A model generated the notes under the pieces. That model was given only the letters and a program-made list of their open reading frames with translations, made no database searches and was not told the origin of the DNA. Position numbers and translations under genes: made by a program. Positions 39,824-53,196 of a DNA stretch of 64,000 nucleotides are shown here, in pieces; the stretch's first letter is position 1; each line of letters opens with the position of its first letter. The DNA is from Psychrobacillus sp. OK028 (GTDB taxonomy: Bacteria > Bacillota > Bacilli > Bacillales_A > Planococcaceae): assembly GCF_900103605.1 (NCBI RefSeq), contig NZ_FNHY01000008.1:172807-236806 (forward strand), in the 5' to 3' direction.

Positions 39824-40447
39824 ATGGCAAAAGTATCATTATTCAATCAAGCAGGATCTTCAGTTGGTGAAATCGAGTTAAACGATAAAGTTTTCGGTAT
39901 TGAACCAAATGAATCTGTCTTATTTGAAGCTATCATTTCTCAACGTGCTTCACTTCGTCAAGGTAATCACAAAGTGAAAAACCGTTCTGAAGTTGCTGGT
40001 GGTGGACGTAAACCATGGAAACAAAAAGGAACTGGACGTGCTCGTCAAGGTTCTATCCGCTCTCCACAATGGCGTGGCGGTGGTGTTGTTTTCGGACCAA
40101 CTCCACGTAGTTATAGCTTTAAATTACCTAAAAAAGTACGTCGCTTAGCTCTTCTTTCGGCTCTTTCAACAAAAGTTCGTGAAGAAAGCATCGTAGTACT
40201 AGAAGGTTTAGCATTTGACGCACCAAAAACAAAAGAATTCGTGAAAGTGTTATCTAACCTTTCAATCGATAAAAAAGCGTTATTCGTAACTGCTGATTTA
40301 GATGAAACAGTAGCATTAGCTGCTCGTAACATCCCTGGAATCACAGTTGTGTCTGCAACAGGCATTAACGTTTTAGATTTAATCGGTCATAACAAACTTG
40401 TAATGACTAAAGCTGCAGTAGAAAAAGTAGAGGAGGTGCTTGGATAA
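39824..40447 (+). CDS. rplD: 50S ribosomal protein L4
   Basis: 207 residues. The long tunnel-lining loop ([20 protein letters not shown], about 47-66), the site of macrolide-resistance changes, is wild type. Its stop overlaps the rplW start by one base, so the two are coupled. L4 represses the S10 operon in E. coli; in Bacilli the mechanism differs. Confidence 0.98.
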   Translation: MAKVSLFNQAGSSVGEIELNDKVFGIEPNESVLFEAIISQRASLRQGNHKVKNRSEVAGGGRKPWKQKGTGRARQGSIRSPQWRGGGVVFGPTPRSYSFKLPKKVRRLALLSALSTKVREESIVVLEGLAFDAPKTKEFVKVLSNLSIDKKALFVTADLDETVALAARNIPGITVVSATGINVLDLIGHNKLVMTKAAVEKVEEVLG

Positions 40448-40731
40448 TGGAAGCACGTGATATTATTAAACGTCCGGTCATTACCGAGCGTTCTTCTGAA
40501 GTAATGGCAGATAAAAAGTACACTTTCGAAGTGGACACTCGCGCTAACAAAACTCAAGTTAAATATGCGGTTGAAGAAATCTTTGGAGTAGATGTTGAAA
40601 AAGTAAACATCATGAACTACAAAGGTAAATACAAACGTGTAGGTAAATTTGGTGGGTATACGAACAAACGCCGTAAAGCAATTGTTACGTTAACTCTAGA
40701 CAGCAAAGAAATCGAGTTATTCGAAATCTAA
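40447..40731 (+). CDS. rplW: 50S ribosomal protein L23
   Basis: 94 residues, lies at the tunnel exit, where it docks trigger factor and [20 protein letters not shown] and the [20 protein letters not shown] loop are typical. The AGGAGGTG just upstream is inside the end of rplD. Confidence 0.97.
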   Translation: MEARDIIKRPVITERSSEVMADKKYTFEVDTRANKTQVKYAVEEIFGVDVEKVNIMNYKGKYKRVGKFGGYTNKRRKAIVTLTLDSKEIELFEI

Positions 40732-40772
40732 TCCTGTAAAAAGGAATTAATACTCAAGAAGGAGGGAATAAC

Positions 40773-41603
40773 ATGGCGATTAGAAAGTATAAACCAACGA
40801 CAAACGGACGTCGTAACATGACATCATTAGATTACGCTGAAATCACAACTGACAAGCCAGAGAAATCACTACTTGCTCCTGTGAAACGTAAAGGCGGCCG
40901 TAACAATCAAGGTAAAATTACTGTTCGTCATCATGGTGGTGGACACAAACGTCAATACCGTATCATTGATTTCAAACGAAATAAAGATGGTATACCAGGA
41001 CGCGTTGCTACTATTGAATATGATCCAAACCGATCTGCGAATATCGCATTAATTAATTATGCGGATGGGGAAAAACGTTACATCCTAGCTCCTAAAGGCT
41101 TAGAAGTGGGAATGACAATCGTGTCAGGACCAGAAGCTGATATTAAAGTTGGGAACGCTCTTCCATTAATAAATATTCCAATGGGTTCTACTATCCATAA
41201 CATTGAAATGAAACCTGGTAAAGGTGGTCAGTTAGTTCGCTCTGCTGGTACATCTGCTCAATTACTTGGTAAAGAAGGTAAGTACGTAATCGTACGTTTA
41301 CAGTCTGGTGAAGTTCGTATGATCCTAGGTGTTTGCCGTGCTACTATCGGTGAAGTAGGAAACGAACAACATGAACTTGTGAACATTGGTAAAGCTGGTC
41401 GCTCTCGTTGGTTAGGTAAACGCCCAACTGTACGTGGATCAGTAATGAACCCGAACGATCACCCACACGGTGGTGGTGAAGGTAAAACTCCAATCGGTCG
41501 TAAGTCACCTATGTCTCCATGGGGTAAACCAACTCTTGGATACAAAACTCGTAACAAGAAAAACAAATCCGACAAACTTATCATTCGTCGTCGTAAAAAA
41601 TAA
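40773..41603 (+). CDS. rplB: 50S ribosomal protein L2
   Basis: 276 residues, the largest and most conserved protein near the peptidyl-transferase centre. The conserved histidine-rich stretch ([16 protein letters not shown], about 225-240) needed for activity is complete. ATG 40773 follows GAAGGAGGGAATAAC. Confidence 0.98.
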   Translation: MAIRKYKPTTNGRRNMTSLDYAEITTDKPEKSLLAPVKRKGGRNNQGKITVRHHGGGHKRQYRIIDFKRNKDGIPGRVATIEYDPNRSANIALINYADGEKRYILAPKGLEVGMTIVSGPEADIKVGNALPLINIPMGSTIHNIEMKPGKGGQLVRSAGTSAQLLGKEGKYVIVRLQSGEVRMILGVCRATIGEVGNEQHELVNIGKAGRSRWLGKRPTVRGSVMNPNDHPHGGGEGKTPIGRKSPMSPWGKPTLGYKTRNKKNKSDKLIIRRRKK

Positions 41604-41663
41604 AGTGGTTTTACTACGGTTCATTGATAGAGCCGTGGTGTTATCACAGAGGGAGGTTTCAGC

Positions 41664-41942
41664 ATGGGTCGTAGCTTGAAAAAAGGACCTTTCGCAGACG
41701 ATCATTTATTGAAAAAGGTCGATGCACAAAAGGACTCTGAGAAAAAACAAGTAATTAAGACTTGGTCTCGCCGTTCAACAATTTTCCCTACTTTTATCGG
41801 TTTAACTATCGCGGTATATGACGGACGTAAACATGTTCCTGTATACGTGACTGAGGATATGGTAGGTCATAAACTAGGCGAGTTCGCACCAACACGCGCT
41901 TATAAAAGCCATGGTGCAGATGATAAGAAAACAAGACGCTAA
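41664..41942 (+). CDS. rpsS: 30S ribosomal protein S19
   Basis: 92 residues, in the 30S head next to S13. [16 protein letters not shown] and the C-terminal [18 protein letters not shown] are diagnostic. The 60-base gap before it contains an 8-bp hairpin (ACTACGGT/GCCGTGGT, with G-U pairs). ATG 41664 follows AGGGAGGTTTCAGC. Confidence 0.97.
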   Translation: MGRSLKKGPFADDHLLKKVDAQKDSEKKQVIKTWSRRSTIFPTFIGLTIAVYDGRKHVPVYVTEDMVGHKLGEFAPTRAYKSHGADDKKTRR

Positions 41943-41962
41943 TTTGAGAGGAGGTCATTCAA

Positions 41963-42307
41963 ATGTCACAAGCAAAAGCTATTGCTAAAACAGTGCGCAT
42001 TGCCCCTCGTAAAGTAAGATTAGTCGTTGATTTAATCAGAGGTAAGCAAATCGGTGAAGCAGTTGCGATTTTACAACTTACTCCAAAAGCAGCATCTCCT
42101 GTTGTTGAGAAAGTATTAAAATCTGCTGTTGCAAACGCTGAGCACAATTATGATTTAGATGTTAATAATCTTGTTGTTTCTGAAGTCTTCGTTGACGAAG
42201 GTCCAACATTAAAACGTTTCCGTCCACGTGCTATGGGACGTGCAAGTGCAATTAACAAACGTACTAGCCACATCACAATCGTGGTATCAGAGAAGAAGGA
42301 GGGATAA
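41963..42307 (+). CDS. rplV: 50S ribosomal protein L22
   Basis: 114 residues. The long beta-hairpin that lines the exit tunnel ([16 protein letters not shown], about 82-97) is intact and wild type at macrolide positions. ATG 41963 follows GAGAGGAGGTC. Ends three bases before rpsC. Confidence 0.97.
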   Translation: MSQAKAIAKTVRIAPRKVRLVVDLIRGKQIGEAVAILQLTPKAASPVVEKVLKSAVANAEHNYDLDVNNLVVSEVFVDEGPTLKRFRPRAMGRASAINKRTSHITIVVSEKKEG

Positions 42308-42310
42308 TTC

Positions 42311-42967
42311 GTGGGTCAAAAAGTACATCCTATAGGATTACGAGTAGGCATCATTCGTGACTGGGAGTCAAAATGGTACGCTGGTAAAGACTATGCAACT
42401 CTACTACACGAAGACTTGAAAATCCGTAAGTACATCGAAACTCGTTTGAAAGAAGCTTCTGTTTCTACTGTAGAAATCGAACGCGCTGCTAAACGTGTTA
42501 ACGTTACAATTCACACTGCTAAACCAGGTATGGTAATCGGTAAAGGTGGTACGGAAGTGGAAGCACTTCGCAAGCACTTAAACGATTTAACTGGTAAACG
42601 TGTACACATAAATATCGTAGAAATTAAAAGAGCTGACTTAGATGCTAAATTAGTAGCAGAAAGTATTGCACGCCAATTAGAAGGCCGCGTATCTTTCCGT
42701 CGTGCTCAAAAACAAGCAATTCAACGCACAATTCGTTCTGGAGCTAAAGGTATTAAAACTCAAGTATCTGGACGTTTAGGTGGCGCTGATATCGCTCGTG
42801 CTGAACATTACAGTGAAGGAACTGTACCACTTCATACATTACGTGCTGACATCGATTATGCACATGCTGAAGCTGACACAACTTATGGTAAGCTAGGCGT
42901 TAAAGTATGGATCTATCGTGGTGAAGTCCTTCCAGTTAAGAAGAACTCTGAGGAAGGAGGCAAATAA
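42311..42967 (+). CDS. rpsC: 30S ribosomal protein S3
   Basis: 218 residues: type II KH domain with [16 protein letters not shown] (about 74-89) followed by the C-terminal S3 domain. Part of the mRNA entry channel with its helicase activity. GTG 42311 follows AGAAGGAGGG inside the end of rplV. Confidence 0.97.
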   Translation: MGQKVHPIGLRVGIIRDWESKWYAGKDYATLLHEDLKIRKYIETRLKEASVSTVEIERAAKRVNVTIHTAKPGMVIGKGGTEVEALRKHLNDLTGKRVHINIVEIKRADLDAKLVAESIARQLEGRVSFRRAQKQAIQRTIRSGAKGIKTQVSGRLGGADIARAEHYSEGTVPLHTLRADIDYAHAEADTTYGKLGVKVWIYRGEVLPVKKNSEEGGK

Positions 42968-42968
42968 T

Positions 42969-43593
<625 letters not shown>

Positions 43594-43611
43594 TAAAGGA
43601 GGTTTTCTGGC

Positions 43612-43875
43612 ATGACTGAGCGTAATCAACGCAAAGTATACACTGGCCGTGTTGTATCAGATAAAATGGATAAAACAATTTCTGTTTTAGTTGAAACTCA
43701 TAAAAAACACAAGTTATATGGCAAACGTGTTAAGTATTCTAAGAAATTTAAAGCTCATGATGAGCAAAACGAAGCCCAAATCGGAGATATCGTCCGTATC
43801 ATGGAAACTCGTCCGTTATCAGCTACTAAACGCTTCCGCCTATTGGAAGTTGTAGAAAAAGCGGTTATTATCTAA
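43612..43875 (+). CDS. rpsQ: 30S ribosomal protein S17
   Basis: 87-residue OB-fold protein binding the 5' domain of 16S r[24 protein letters not shown] and [16 protein letters not shown] are typical. ATG 43612 follows AAAGGAGGTT. A 7-bp hairpin (TTCGGAA/TTCCGAA, 43883-43904) follows it, before the rplN ribosome-binding site. Confidence 0.97.
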   Translation: MTERNQRKVYTGRVVSDKMDKTISVLVETHKKHKLYGKRVKYSKKFKAHDEQNEAQIGDIVRIMETRPLSATKRFRLLEVVEKAVII

Positions 43876-43918
43876 TAATAAGTTCGGAACTATTAAATTC
43901 CGAAGGGAGGTTACCTAA

Positions 43919-44287
43919 GTGATCCAACAAGAAACTCGTATGAAAGTTGCTGACAACTCAGGTGCACGTGAAGTTTTAACTATTAAAGTACTTGGTGGTA
44001 CTGGACGTAAAACTGCTAATATCGGCGATATCGTCGTATGTACAGTTAAGAAAGCAACACCAGGTGGCGTTGTCAAGAAAGGTGACGTCGTTAAAGCTGT
44101 AATCGTTCGCACTAAGAGCGGCGTACGCCGTAAAGACGGAACTTATATCAAATTTGATGAAAATGCTTGCGTTATTATCAAAGACGATAAAGGACCGCGT
44201 GGAACTCGTATTTTCGGACCTGTTGCTCGTGAATTACGCGACAGCAATTTCATGAAAATCGTATCTTTAGCTCCAGAAGTTCTTTAA
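43919..44287 (+). CDS. rplN: 50S ribosomal protein L14
   Basis: 122 residues; forms an intersubunit bridge with 16S rRNA helix 44. [19 protein letters not shown] is the classic N-terminus. GTG 43919 follows AAGGGAGGTT. Confidence 0.98.
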   Translation: MIQQETRMKVADNSGAREVLTIKVLGGTGRKTANIGDIVVCTVKKATPGGVVKKGDVVKAVIVRTKSGVRRKDGTYIKFDENACVIIKDDKGPRGTRIFGPVARELRDSNFMKIVSLAPEVL

Positions 44288-44323
44288 TTTACATGAAAGT
44301 GCCAATCAAGGAGGTGCGATAGA

Positions 44324-44632
44324 ATGCATGTTAAAAAAGGCGACAAAGTAATGGTAATCTCAGGTAAAGACAAAGGTAAAACAGGTGTTGTTCTTACTTC
44401 TTTCCCTAAGAAAGACCGTGTGTTAGTTGAAGGTGTAAACATCATCAAAAAACATATGAAGCCAAACCAAGCTAATCCGCAAGGTGGAATTGTAAGCCAA
44501 GAGGCTGCAATCCACGTATCGAATGTTATGTTAATCGACCCGAAAACTGGCGAGCCGACTCGCGTAGGTTACAAAGTGGAAGATGGCAAAAAAGTTCGTG
44601 TTGCGAAAAAATCCGGTGAAATTATTAAATAA
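44324..44632 (+). CDS. rplX: 50S ribosomal protein L24
   Basis: 102 residues with an N-terminal KOW motif ([19 protein letters not shown], about 3-21); initiates 50S assembly. ATG 44324 follows CAAGGAGGTGC. Confidence 0.97.
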   Translation: MHVKKGDKVMVISGKDKGKTGVVLTSFPKKDRVLVEGVNIIKKHMKPNQANPQGGIVSQEAAIHVSNVMLIDPKTGEPTRVGYKVEDGKKVRVAKKSGEIIK

Positions 44633-44655
44633 GTAAAGAGAAGGGAGGTACACAC

Positions 44656-45195
44656 ATGAACCGCCTAAAAGAAAAGTATCTTAAGGAAGTTTCTCCTGCT
44701 CTAATGAGCAAGTTTGAATATAACTCAGTAATGCAAGTACCTAAAGTTGATAAAATTGTTATCAATATGGGTGTTGGTGATGCTGTATCTAATACAAAAG
44801 CTCTTGATGCTGCTGTAGAAGAATTACAAATCATCTCAGGTCAAAAACCTGTAGTTACGAAAGCTAAAAAATCGATCGCTGGTTTCCGTCTTCGTGAAGG
44901 TATGCCAATCGGTGCGAAAGTCACTCTACGTGGAGAACGTATGTATGACTTCTTGGACAAATTAATTGCTATTTCTCTTCCGCGTGTACGTGACTTCCGT
45001 GGTGTTTCTAAAAAAGCATTCGACGGTCGCGGTAACTACACTCTTGGAGTTAAAGAACAATTAATCTTCCCTGAAATCGATTATGATAAAGTTTCGAAAG
45101 TACGCGGTATGGACATCGTAATTGTAACAACTGCGAACTCTGACGAAGAAGCTCGTGAGTTATTAACACAATTCGGTATGCCATTCCAAAAGTAA
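44656..45195 (+). CDS. rplE: 50S ribosomal protein L5
   Basis: 179 residues; binds 5S rRNA and contacts S13 across the subunits. [14 protein letters not shown] (about 34-47) and [23 protein letters not shown] (about 71-93) are diagnostic. ATG 44656 follows AAGGGAGGTAC. Confidence 0.98.
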   Translation: MNRLKEKYLKEVSPALMSKFEYNSVMQVPKVDKIVINMGVGDAVSNTKALDAAVEELQIISGQKPVVTKAKKSIAGFRLREGMPIGAKVTLRGERMYDFLDKLIAISLPRVRDFRGVSKKAFDGRGNYTLGVKEQLIFPEIDYDKVSKVRGMDIVIVTTANSDEEARELLTQFGMPFQK

Positions 45196-45399
<204 letters not shown>

Positions 45400-45429
45400 T
45401 CCCCTATAACTGGGAAGGAGGTAAATGTA

Positions 45430-45828
45430 ATGACAATGTCAGATCCAATTGCAGATATGCTTACACGCATTCGTAATGCTAACATGGTTCGTCACGAGAA
45501 ATTAGAAGTTCCTGCTTCAAACCTGAAAAAGGAAATCGCGGAGATTTTAAAACGCGAAGGTTTCATCCGTGATGTTGAATATGTAGAAGATAGCAAACAA
45601 GGTATCATCCGTATCTTCTTAAAATATGGTCAAAACGACGAGCGTGTTATCACTGGTTTGAAACGTATTTCAAAACCTGGTCTACGCGTTTACGCTAAAA
45701 CAAACGAAGTACCTAAAGTATTGAACGGTTTAGGAATTGCTTTAGTTTCTACTTCAAATGGTTTATTAACAGATAAAGAAGCTCGCGCTAAACAAGTTGG
45801 CGGAGAAATCGTAGCTTACGTTTGGTAA
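45430..45828 (+). CDS. rpsH: 30S ribosomal protein S8
   Basis: 132 residues; binds helix 21 of 16S rRNA and in E. coli represses the spc operon. [16 protein letters not shown] and the C-terminal [10 protein letters not shown] are typical. ATG 45430 follows GAAGGAGGTAAATG. Confidence 0.97.
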   Translation: MTMSDPIADMLTRIRNANMVRHEKLEVPASNLKKEIAEILKREGFIRDVEYVEDSKQGIIRIFLKYGQNDERVITGLKRISKPGLRVYAKTNEVPKVLNGLGIALVSTSNGLLTDKEARAKQVGGEIVAYVW

Positions 45829-45858
45829 TAATCAACAAACGAATGGAGGTGCAACAAA

Positions 45859-46398
45859 ATGTCTCGAGTAGGTAAAAAACCAATAGAGGTTCCTGCAGAA
45901 GTTACTGTAACAGTTAACGCTGAAAATACAGTAGTTGTAAAAGGACCAAAAGGTGAATTAACAAAAACTTTTAACCAAGATATTAAAATTGAGCAAGAAG
46001 GTACTGTAATAACTTTAGTGCGTCCTTCAGATTCAAAAGAACACCGTACGATTCATGGAACAACTCGCGCTTTGCTAGCTAACATGATCACGGGAGTATC
46101 TGCTGGATTCGAACGTGGACTAGAATTAGTTGGGGTAGGTTACCGTGCACAATTACAAGGTTCTAAACTTGTACTTAATGTAGGGTACTCACATCCAGTT
46201 GAGTTCACACCTGAAGATGGAGTTTTAGTTGAAGTTCCTTCTAATACAAAAATTATCGTTCGCGGTATTGATAAAGAACGCGTTGGTGCTTTAGCATCTA
46301 ACATTCGCCAAGTTCGTCCACCAGAGCCGTATAAAGGTAAAGGTATTCGTTATGAAGGCGAAGTTGTACGCCGCAAAGAAGGTAAAACAGGTAAATAA
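45859..46398 (+). CDS. rplF: 50S ribosomal protein L6
   Basis: 179 residues in two similar beta-alpha domains; C-terminal [18 protein letters not shown] (about 152-169) is the signature. It lies beside the sarcin-ricin loop. ATG 45859 follows TGGAGGTGC. Confidence 0.98.
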   Translation: MSRVGKKPIEVPAEVTVTVNAENTVVVKGPKGELTKTFNQDIKIEQEGTVITLVRPSDSKEHRTIHGTTRALLANMITGVSAGFERGLELVGVGYRAQLQGSKLVLNVGYSHPVEFTPEDGVLVEVPSNTKIIVRGIDKERVGALASNIRQVRPPEPYKGKGIRYEGEVVRRKEGKTGK

Positions 46399-46428
46399 TG
46401 CATCTCGCATTAGAAAGGAGTGACCACT

Positions 46429-46788
46429 GTGATTACGAAACAAGACAAAAATCAAGTTCGTAAGAAACGTCATGCACGTGTTCGTACAAAAATCACGGGT
46501 ACTACTGAACGTCCACGTTTAAATGTATTCCGTTCAAACAAACATTTATACGCACAACTGATTGATGATACTCAAGGTGTTACAATCGCAAGTGCATCCA
46601 CTATGGATAAAGATTTCAATGGAACAGCTGGAAATGTAGAAGCTGCTAAATTGATCGGTGAAACAATCGCAAAACGCGCTACAGAAAAAAACATCAAATC
46701 TGTTGTATTTGACCGTGGCGGTTACTTATATCATGGACGTGTTAAAGCGTTAGCTGAAGCTGCACGTGAAAACGGCTTAGAATTTTAA
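46429..46788 (+). CDS. rplR: 50S ribosomal protein L18
   Basis: 119-residue 5S rRNA-binding protein; [27 protein letters not shown] N-terminal arm and [22 protein letters not shown] near the end. GTG 46429 is chosen because AAAGGAG ends 8 bases before it; a GTG at 46420 overlaps that site. Confidence 0.95.
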   Translation: MITKQDKNQVRKKRHARVRTKITGTTERPRLNVFRSNKHLYAQLIDDTQGVTIASASTMDKDFNGTAGNVEAAKLIGETIAKRATEKNIKSVVFDRGGYLYHGRVKALAEAARENGLEF

Positions 46789-46809
46789 GAAGAAGGAGGG
46801 ACATATTTC

Positions 46810-47310
46810 ATGCGTGGTATTGACCCAAACAAACTTGAACTTGAAGAACGCGTAGTAACGATCAACCGTGTTGCTAAAGTTGTAAAAGGTGGACGTCGTT
46901 TCCGTTTTACAGCATTAGTAGTTGTTGGTGATAAAAACGGTCATGTAGGATTTGGTACTGGTAAAGCACAAGAAGTTCCAGATGCTATCCGTAAGGCAGT
47001 TGAAGACGCGAAGAAAAACTTAATAGAAGTACCAAGAGTTAAAGGAACAACTCCTCACCTTGTAGTTGGACAATTTGGTGCTGGTTCTATTCTAGTTAAA
47101 CCTGCTGCACCTGGTACAGGAGTTATTGCTGGTGGACCGGTTCGTGCGGTACTTGAATTAGCTGGAATTACAGATATTCTTTCTAAATCACTTGGATCTA
47201 ACACACCTATCAATATGGTACGTGCTACAGTACAAGGTTTAACTCAATTAAAACGTGCTGAGGACGTTGCTAAATTACGTGGTAAATCAGTAGAAGAACT
47301 GTTAGGATAA
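46810..47310 (+). CDS. rpsE: 30S ribosomal protein S5
   Basis: 166 residues; a dsRBD-like N-terminal part ([22 protein letters not shown], about 20-41, wild type at spectinomycin positions) and a ribosomal fold C-terminus. Important for decoding fidelity. ATG 46810 follows GAAGGAGGGAC. Confidence 0.98.
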   Translation: MRGIDPNKLELEERVVTINRVAKVVKGGRRFRFTALVVVGDKNGHVGFGTGKAQEVPDAIRKAVEDAKKNLIEVPRVKGTTPHLVVGQFGAGSILVKPAAPGTGVIAGGPVRAVLELAGITDILSKSLGSNTPINMVRATVQGLTQLKRAEDVAKLRGKSVEELLG

Positions 47311-47324
47311 GGGGGGAAATTACA

Positions 47325-47507
47325 ATGGCAACTAAATTAGAAATTACCCTTACTAGAAGCTTGATCGGTACTAAACCAGCTCAACGCAAAACAGTAGAAG
47401 CTCTTGGATTACGTAAAATGCATCAAACTGTTGAGCATCAAGACAATGCAGCTATCCGCGGGATGGTTGGCAAAGTAGCTCACTTAGTAACAACAAAAGA
47501 AATTTAA
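47325..47507 (+). CDS. rpmD: 50S ribosomal protein L30
   Basis: 60 residues, the short bacterial L30; [26 protein letters not shown] spans most of it. ATG 47325 follows a G-rich AGGGGGG site. Confidence 0.96.
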   Translation: MATKLEITLTRSLIGTKPAQRKTVEALGLRKMHQTVEHQDNAAIRGMVGKVAHLVTTKEI

Positions 47508-47539
47508 GCTTTATTTAAAGAATAAGGAGGTGCCACCAT

Positions 47540-47980
47540 ATGAAACTTCATGAGTTAAAACCATCAGAAGGTTCTCGTTCATCGCGTAAGCGTATTGGAC
47601 GTGGTATCGGTTCTGGAACTGGTAAAACATCAGGTAAAGGTCATAAAGGTCAAAACGCTCGTTCAGGCGGAGGCGTTCGTCCAGGATTTGAGGGCGGTCA
47701 AAACCCGTTATTCCGTCGTTTACCAAAACGTGGATTTACGAATATTAATCGTAAAGAATTCGCAATTGTGAACCTTGACACATTAAATCGTTTCGAAGAA
47801 GGCACAGAAGTTACACCTGCTTTATTAATCGAAACAGGTGTTGTGAGCAGTGAAAAATCAGGTATTAAGATTCTGGGTAACGGAACACTTGACAAGAAGT
47901 TAACTGTAAGAGCTCATAAATTCTCTGCATCAGCAAAAGAAGCAATTGAGAACGCTGGCGGATCAACAGAGGTGGTTTAA
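47540..47980 (+). CDS. rplO: 50S ribosomal protein L15
   Basis: 146 residues with the Gly-Arg-rich N-terminal arm ([20 protein letters not shown], about 18-37) that threads into 23S rRNA. ATG 47540 follows AAGGAGGTGCC. Its stop overlaps the secY start by one base. Confidence 0.98.
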   Translation: MKLHELKPSEGSRSSRKRIGRGIGSGTGKTSGKGHKGQNARSGGGVRPGFEGGQNPLFRRLPKRGFTNINRKEFAIVNLDTLNRFEEGTEVTPALLIETGVVSSEKSGIKILGNGTLDKKLTVRAHKFSASAKEAIENAGGSTEVV

Positions 47981-49272
47981 TGTTTCAAACAATCTCCAAC
48001 TTTATGCGTGTGAGAGATATTCGAAATAAAATCATTTTTACATTGTTGATGTTAATCGTCTTCCGTATTGGGACATTCGTTCCAGTGCCTTATGTCGATG
48101 CCGATGTACTAAAGCAAACAGATCAATTAGGTTTGATCGGTTTCCTAAATACATTTGGTGGTGGGGCCCTTGCTAACTTCTCTATTTTAGCGATGGGTAT
48201 CATGCCTTACATCACCGCATCCATCATTGTACAATTACTACAAATGGATGTTGTTCCGAAGTTTACGGAGTGGGCTAAACAAGGAGAAGTCGGAAGACGG
48301 AAACTTGCACAATTCACTCGTTACTTCACAATTGTGTTAGCTTTTATCCAAGCAATTGCTATGTCATACGGTTTTAACCGCATGTATAGTGGTTCTTTGA
48401 TAAAGGAAGACGGTATATTGACATACTTAGTTATTGCAGTTGTTTTGACAGCCGGGACTGCATTTTTAATGTGGTTAGGAGAACAAATTACCGCTAAAGG
48501 TGTTGGTAATGGTATTTCTATTATTATCTTCGCTGGTATTGTTGCTGCCATTCCAAACGCAGTTAACCAAGTGTATGCGCAACAAATTGAAGGTGCAGGC
48601 GATGCACTGTTTATCAATATTGTAATAGTACTTTTACTTTTATTGGCGATTATCGCAGTAACAGTTGGAGTAATTTACGTTCAACAAGCGTTGCGTAAAA
48701 TTCCAATTCAATATGCGAAGCGTGTTTCTGGTACTGCCCAAACGGGTGGTCAACAAACTCACTTGCCTTTAAAAGTTAATGCTGCAGGAGTAATTCCGGT
48801 AATCTTTGCATCGGCGTTTCTTATGGCGCCTCAATCAATCGTATTATTCTTCGGACAAAACAATGTTACCGATAGTATTACGAGAGCATTAGATTATACA
48901 CAACCTATTGGTATGACGATTTATATTGCTTTAATCATTGCGTTTACTTACTTCTATGCGTTCATTCAAGTGAACCCAGAGAACGTAGCGGACAATTTGA
49001 AAAAGCAAGGTGCGTATATTCCAGGGATTCGTCCAGGAATCAATACACAAAATTATTTAACTAGCGTATTGTATCGTTTAACTTTTGTAGGAGCTATATT
49101 CTTAGCTGTTATTTCAATCATGCCGATGCTGTTTGTGAAATATGCGGATCTTCCGCAGTCTGCACAAATTGGCGGAACAAGTTTGTTAATCGTGGTTGGG
49201 GTTGCACTCGAAACGATGAAGCAGTTAGAATCCCAATTAGTTAAACGTCATTATAAAGGCTTTATGAAATAA
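47980..49272 (+). CDS. secY: Preprotein translocase subunit SecY
   Basis: 430 residues, ten membrane helices in two halves, forming the SecYEG channel. Family landmarks: [13 protein letters not shown] (about 24), the plug-region [19 protein letters not shown] (about 60-78) and [20 protein letters not shown] (about 246-265) in the ribosome- and SecA-binding loop. Translation is coupled to rplO. A hairpin (TTTTTAGG/CCTAAAAA, 49279-49305) follows. Confidence 0.98.
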   Translation: MFQTISNFMRVRDIRNKIIFTLLMLIVFRIGTFVPVPYVDADVLKQTDQLGLIGFLNTFGGGALANFSILAMGIMPYITASIIVQLLQMDVVPKFTEWAKQGEVGRRKLAQFTRYFTIVLAFIQAIAMSYGFNRMYSGSLIKEDGILTYLVIAVVLTAGTAFLMWLGEQITAKGVGNGISIIIFAGIVAAIPNAVNQVYAQQIEGAGDALFINIVIVLLLLLAIIAVTVGVIYVQQALRKIPIQYAKRVSGTAQTGGQQTHLPLKVNAAGVIPVIFASAFLMAPQSIVLFFGQNNVTDSITRALDYTQPIGMTIYIALIIAFTYFYAFIQVNPENVADNLKKQGAYIPGIRPGINTQNYLTSVLYRLTFVGAIFLAVISIMPMLFVKYADLPQSAQIGGTSLLIVVGVALETMKQLESQLVKRHYKGFMK

Positions 49273-49278
49273 GGTAGG

Positions 49279-49990
<712 letters not shown>

Positions 49991-50029
49991 TTGCCCGGTG
50001 CCCGTCGCAGACGACTGAATACCCGGGTA

Positions 50030-50300
50030 GTGTGCAAAGAACGAAAATGTTTTTTTCGAGAGCTGCAAAAGCATATTGCGCCCGGTATACGTTCGGAGGA
50101 AAAAGAATGCATCAAAAGCGGGGACTCCCTTGTCCACGTGCATTTATGATACTTACGAGGTATAATGGGTTTCGTGGAAGCATCTGTGTAACGAACGGGT
50201 ACTATGGAACTCAACCAACACATTCGTACGAACATGTTGACATGAGGGAGACGTATACTCCGTGGATTGCTATAAGCGAAACCTTACGAGTGTCTTTCGA
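50030..50300 (+). pseudogene. map: Relic of methionine aminopeptidase gene (map)
   Basis: The usual map place between adk and infA holds only fragments. Frame starting at 50060 gives ELQKHIAPGI (to 50089), matching the N-terminal part of Map. A different frame gives YNGFRGSICV (50161-50190), an almost exact match to the conserved Map segment, then NGYYG (50194-50208), about 29 residues too early, and IAISET (50266-50283), like the C-terminal IAITET. The active-site stretches between are gone, and stops and frame changes break it. About 270 bases remain of about 745. No intact gene can be read, so another Map must be encoded elsewhere. Confidence 0.88.
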
Positions 50301-50427
50301 ACATCTCTCATGATTTCCAAACATATGCTTGAACGAATAGTTTCGTTCTACTCGAGGCTATACTAACAGCAAATTACGTTTGAGTTTGATGAGAACCTGA
50401 TTTGTATATAGAAGGGAGACAGGGTTG
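50301..50427 (+). other. Gene-free stretch between map relic and infA
   Basis: A 7-bp perfect hairpin (GAACGAA/TTCGTTC, 50331-50348) is the only structure seen. The KOW-domain gene (ybzG type) that sits here in B. subtilis is not recognisable. Confidence 0.5.
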
Positions 50428-50646
50428 ATGGCGAAAGATGATGTAATTGAAGTCGAAGGAACAGTTGTTGAGACTTTGCCAAACGCGATGTTTAAGGTAG
50501 AATTAGAAAACGGTCATACGATACTTGCGCATGTATCGGGTAAAATTCGTATGCATTTCATTCGTATTTTACCTGGAGATAAAGTCACAATTGAACTTTC
50601 TCCTTACGATTTAACTCGCGGTCGTATTACGTACCGTTTTAAATAA
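50428..50646 (+). CDS. infA: Translation initiation factor IF-1
   Basis: 72-residue S1/OB-fold protein that blocks the A site during initiation. [19 protein letters not shown] and [21 protein letters not shown] are diagnostic. ATG 50428 follows GAAGGGAGAC; a TTG at 50425 is less likely. Confidence 0.97.
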   Translation: MAKDDVIEVEGTVVETLPNAMFKVELENGHTILAHVSGKIRMHFIRILPGDKVTIELSPYDLTRGRITYRFK

Positions 50647-50686
50647 TAATCTTTTGCACTCCGGACTACTAAGGAGGTTAGGTTAG

Positions 50687-50800
<114 letters not shown>

Positions 50801-50823
50801 TAAGAAGGAGGTGCACGACACAT

Positions 50824-51189
50824 ATGGCACGTATTGCTGGTGTTGACATTCCACGCGATAAACGCGTTGTTATTGCATTAACATACATTTTCGGAATTGG
50901 TAAAACGACTTCTCAAAAAGTACTAGCAGAAGCTGGTATTTCAGAAGAAACACGTGTACGTGATCTTACGGAAGACGAACTAAACAAAATCCGTGAACAA
51001 ATCGGTGTATATAAAGTAGAAGGTGACCTTCGTCGTGAAGTATCACTAAACATTAAACGTTTGATGGAAATCGGTTCATTCCGTGGTATCCGTCACCGTA
51101 GAGGCTTACCAGTACGCGGACAAAATACGAAGAACAATGCACGTACTCGTAAAGGTCCACGTAAGACAGTAGCTAACAAGAAAAAATAA
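50824..51189 (+). CDS. rpsM: 30S ribosomal protein S13
   Basis: 121 residues; [29 protein letters not shown] at the start and the basic tail [20 protein letters not shown] that contacts tRNA. ATG 50824 follows GAAGGAGGTGC. Confidence 0.98.
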   Translation: MARIAGVDIPRDKRVVIALTYIFGIGKTTSQKVLAEAGISEETRVRDLTEDELNKIREQIGVYKVEGDLRREVSLNIKRLMEIGSFRGIRHRRGLPVRGQNTKNNARTRKGPRKTVANKKK

Positions 51190-51196
51190 TCGGTAA

Positions 51197-51604
<408 letters not shown>

Positions 51605-51738
51605 TAGGTGATACTCGACTTGTTTGAGAACATCATTTATTGTACAGACTGAGGATGTATTAACAGCAATCAGTTAACGATCGAATTCATGATGGAAAGA
51701 ACCTATACATTCGATGTTTTGAGGGAGGGTAAATTGGA

Positions 51739-52683
51739 ATGATCGAAATCGAAAAACCAAAGATTGAAAGTGTAGAAATCAGCGAAAATACCAAGTTTGG
51801 TAAATTTGTTGTAGAACCGCTAGAACGTGGCTATGGAAATACTTTGGGTAATTCTTTACGACGCATCCTTCTGTCATCTTTACCAGGAGCTGCAGTTACT
51901 TCTATTCAAATTGATGGCGTTTTACACGAGTTTTCAACTATTGAAGGCGTAGTGGAAGATGTAGCATCTATTATTATGAATGTGAAAAAACTAGCTTTGA
52001 AAATCTACTCTGACGAGGAAAAGGTCATTGAGATTGATGTTAAAGGTGAGGGAACGATTACTGCTGCTGACATTACACATGACAGTGACGTAGAAATTTT
52101 AAACCCGGAACTCTATATTGCTACAATCGGCAAAAATGGTCATTTCCGTATGCGTATGTACGCAGGTCGAGGCCGTGGCTACACTCCTGCTGTTCAAAAC
52201 AAACGTGAGGATCTTCCTATCGGCGTAATCCCGATCGACTCTATTTATACTCCAGTTTCACGCGTGAATTTCCAAGTGGAAAATACTCGTGTTGGACAAT
52301 TGTCTAACTTCGATAAACTAACACTTGATGTGTGGACAGATGGCAGCACAGGTCCTAAAGAGGCGATTTCTCTTGGAGCAAAAATCTTAACAGAGCACTT
52401 GAATATTTTTGTAGGGATGACGGATGAGGCACAAACTGCTGAAATCATGGTCGAAAAAGAAGAAGATCAAAAAGAAAAAGTTTTAGAGATGACTATTGAA
52501 GAACTTGATCTTTCTGTTCGTTCTTATAATTGCTTAAAACGCGCTGGTATTAATACAGTACTTGAGCTTGCAAGCAAATCAGAAGACGATATGATGAAAG
52601 TAAGAAACCTTGGACGTAAATCTTTAGAAGAAGTAAGAGCGAAGTTAGATGAGCTTGGTTTAGGATTACGTAAAGAAGACTAA
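51739..52683 (+). CDS. rpoA: DNA-directed RNA polymerase subunit alpha
   Basis: 314 residues: the N-terminal assembly domain ([20 protein letters not shown], about 31-50), an acidic linker (EKEEDQKEK) and the C-terminal DNA- and activator-binding domain ([16 protein letters not shown], about 255-270). ATG 51739 follows GAGGGAGGGTAAATTGGA. Confidence 0.99.
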   Translation: MIEIEKPKIESVEISENTKFGKFVVEPLERGYGNTLGNSLRRILLSSLPGAAVTSIQIDGVLHEFSTIEGVVEDVASIIMNVKKLALKIYSDEEKVIEIDVKGEGTITAADITHDSDVEILNPELYIATIGKNGHFRMRMYAGRGRGYTPAVQNKREDLPIGVIPIDSIYTPVSRVNFQVENTRVGQLSNFDKLTLDVWTDGSTGPKEAISLGAKILTEHLNIFVGMTDEAQTAEIMVEKEEDQKEKVLEMTIEELDLSVRSYNCLKRAGINTVLELASKSEDDMMKVRNLGRKSLEEVRAKLDELGLGLRKED

Positions 52684-52736
52684 ACGGGTTTTGATATAGC
52701 AAGACTTGAATTATTCACCAAAGGAGGGAAACATCC

Positions 52737-53117
52737 ATGGGTTACAGAAAACTTGGACGTACAAGTTCTCAACGTAAAGCGATGTTACGTGACTTAACAA
52801 CGGACCTAATTATTAATGAACGTATTCAAACTACTGAAGCACGTGCAAAAGAATTACGTTCTGTTGTTGAAAAAATGATCACTTTAGGTAAACGCGGAGA
52901 TTTACACGCTCGTCGTCAAGCTGCGGCTTACATTCGTCGTGAGGTAGTTGCTTCTACTGATGAAGAAGGTAACGAATCTACAATCTATGCTTTACAAAAA
53001 TTGTTTGATGATGTAGCACCACGCTATGCTGATCGTCAAGGCGGTTACACTCGTATTATGAAAGCTGGACCTCGTCGCGGAGACGGAGCACCAGTAGTAG
53101 TAATCGAATTAGTTTAA
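52737..53117 (+). CDS. rplQ: 50S ribosomal protein L17
   Basis: 126 residues; [24 protein letters not shown] at the N-terminus is diagnostic. It lies at the tunnel exit. ATG 52737 follows AAAGGAGGGAAAC. Last gene of the alpha cluster. Confidence 0.98.
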   Translation: MGYRKLGRTSSQRKAMLRDLTTDLIINERIQTTEARAKELRSVVEKMITLGKRGDLHARRQAAAYIRREVVASTDEEGNESTIYALQKLFDDVAPRYADRQGGYTRIMKAGPRRGDGAPVVVIELV

Positions 53118-53196
53118 TTTATTTTTATGACGTTTTGCGTCTGCAAATAAATTTGATTTAACAATTTAACAGGCGTTTATTCGTCTGCCAAATTGA

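Noticed and set aside
50032..50313. A 93-residue reading frame between adk and infA
   Set aside because: It has no ribosome-binding site and its only recognisable part is the Map fragment YNGFRGSICV; better explained as part of a map relic.
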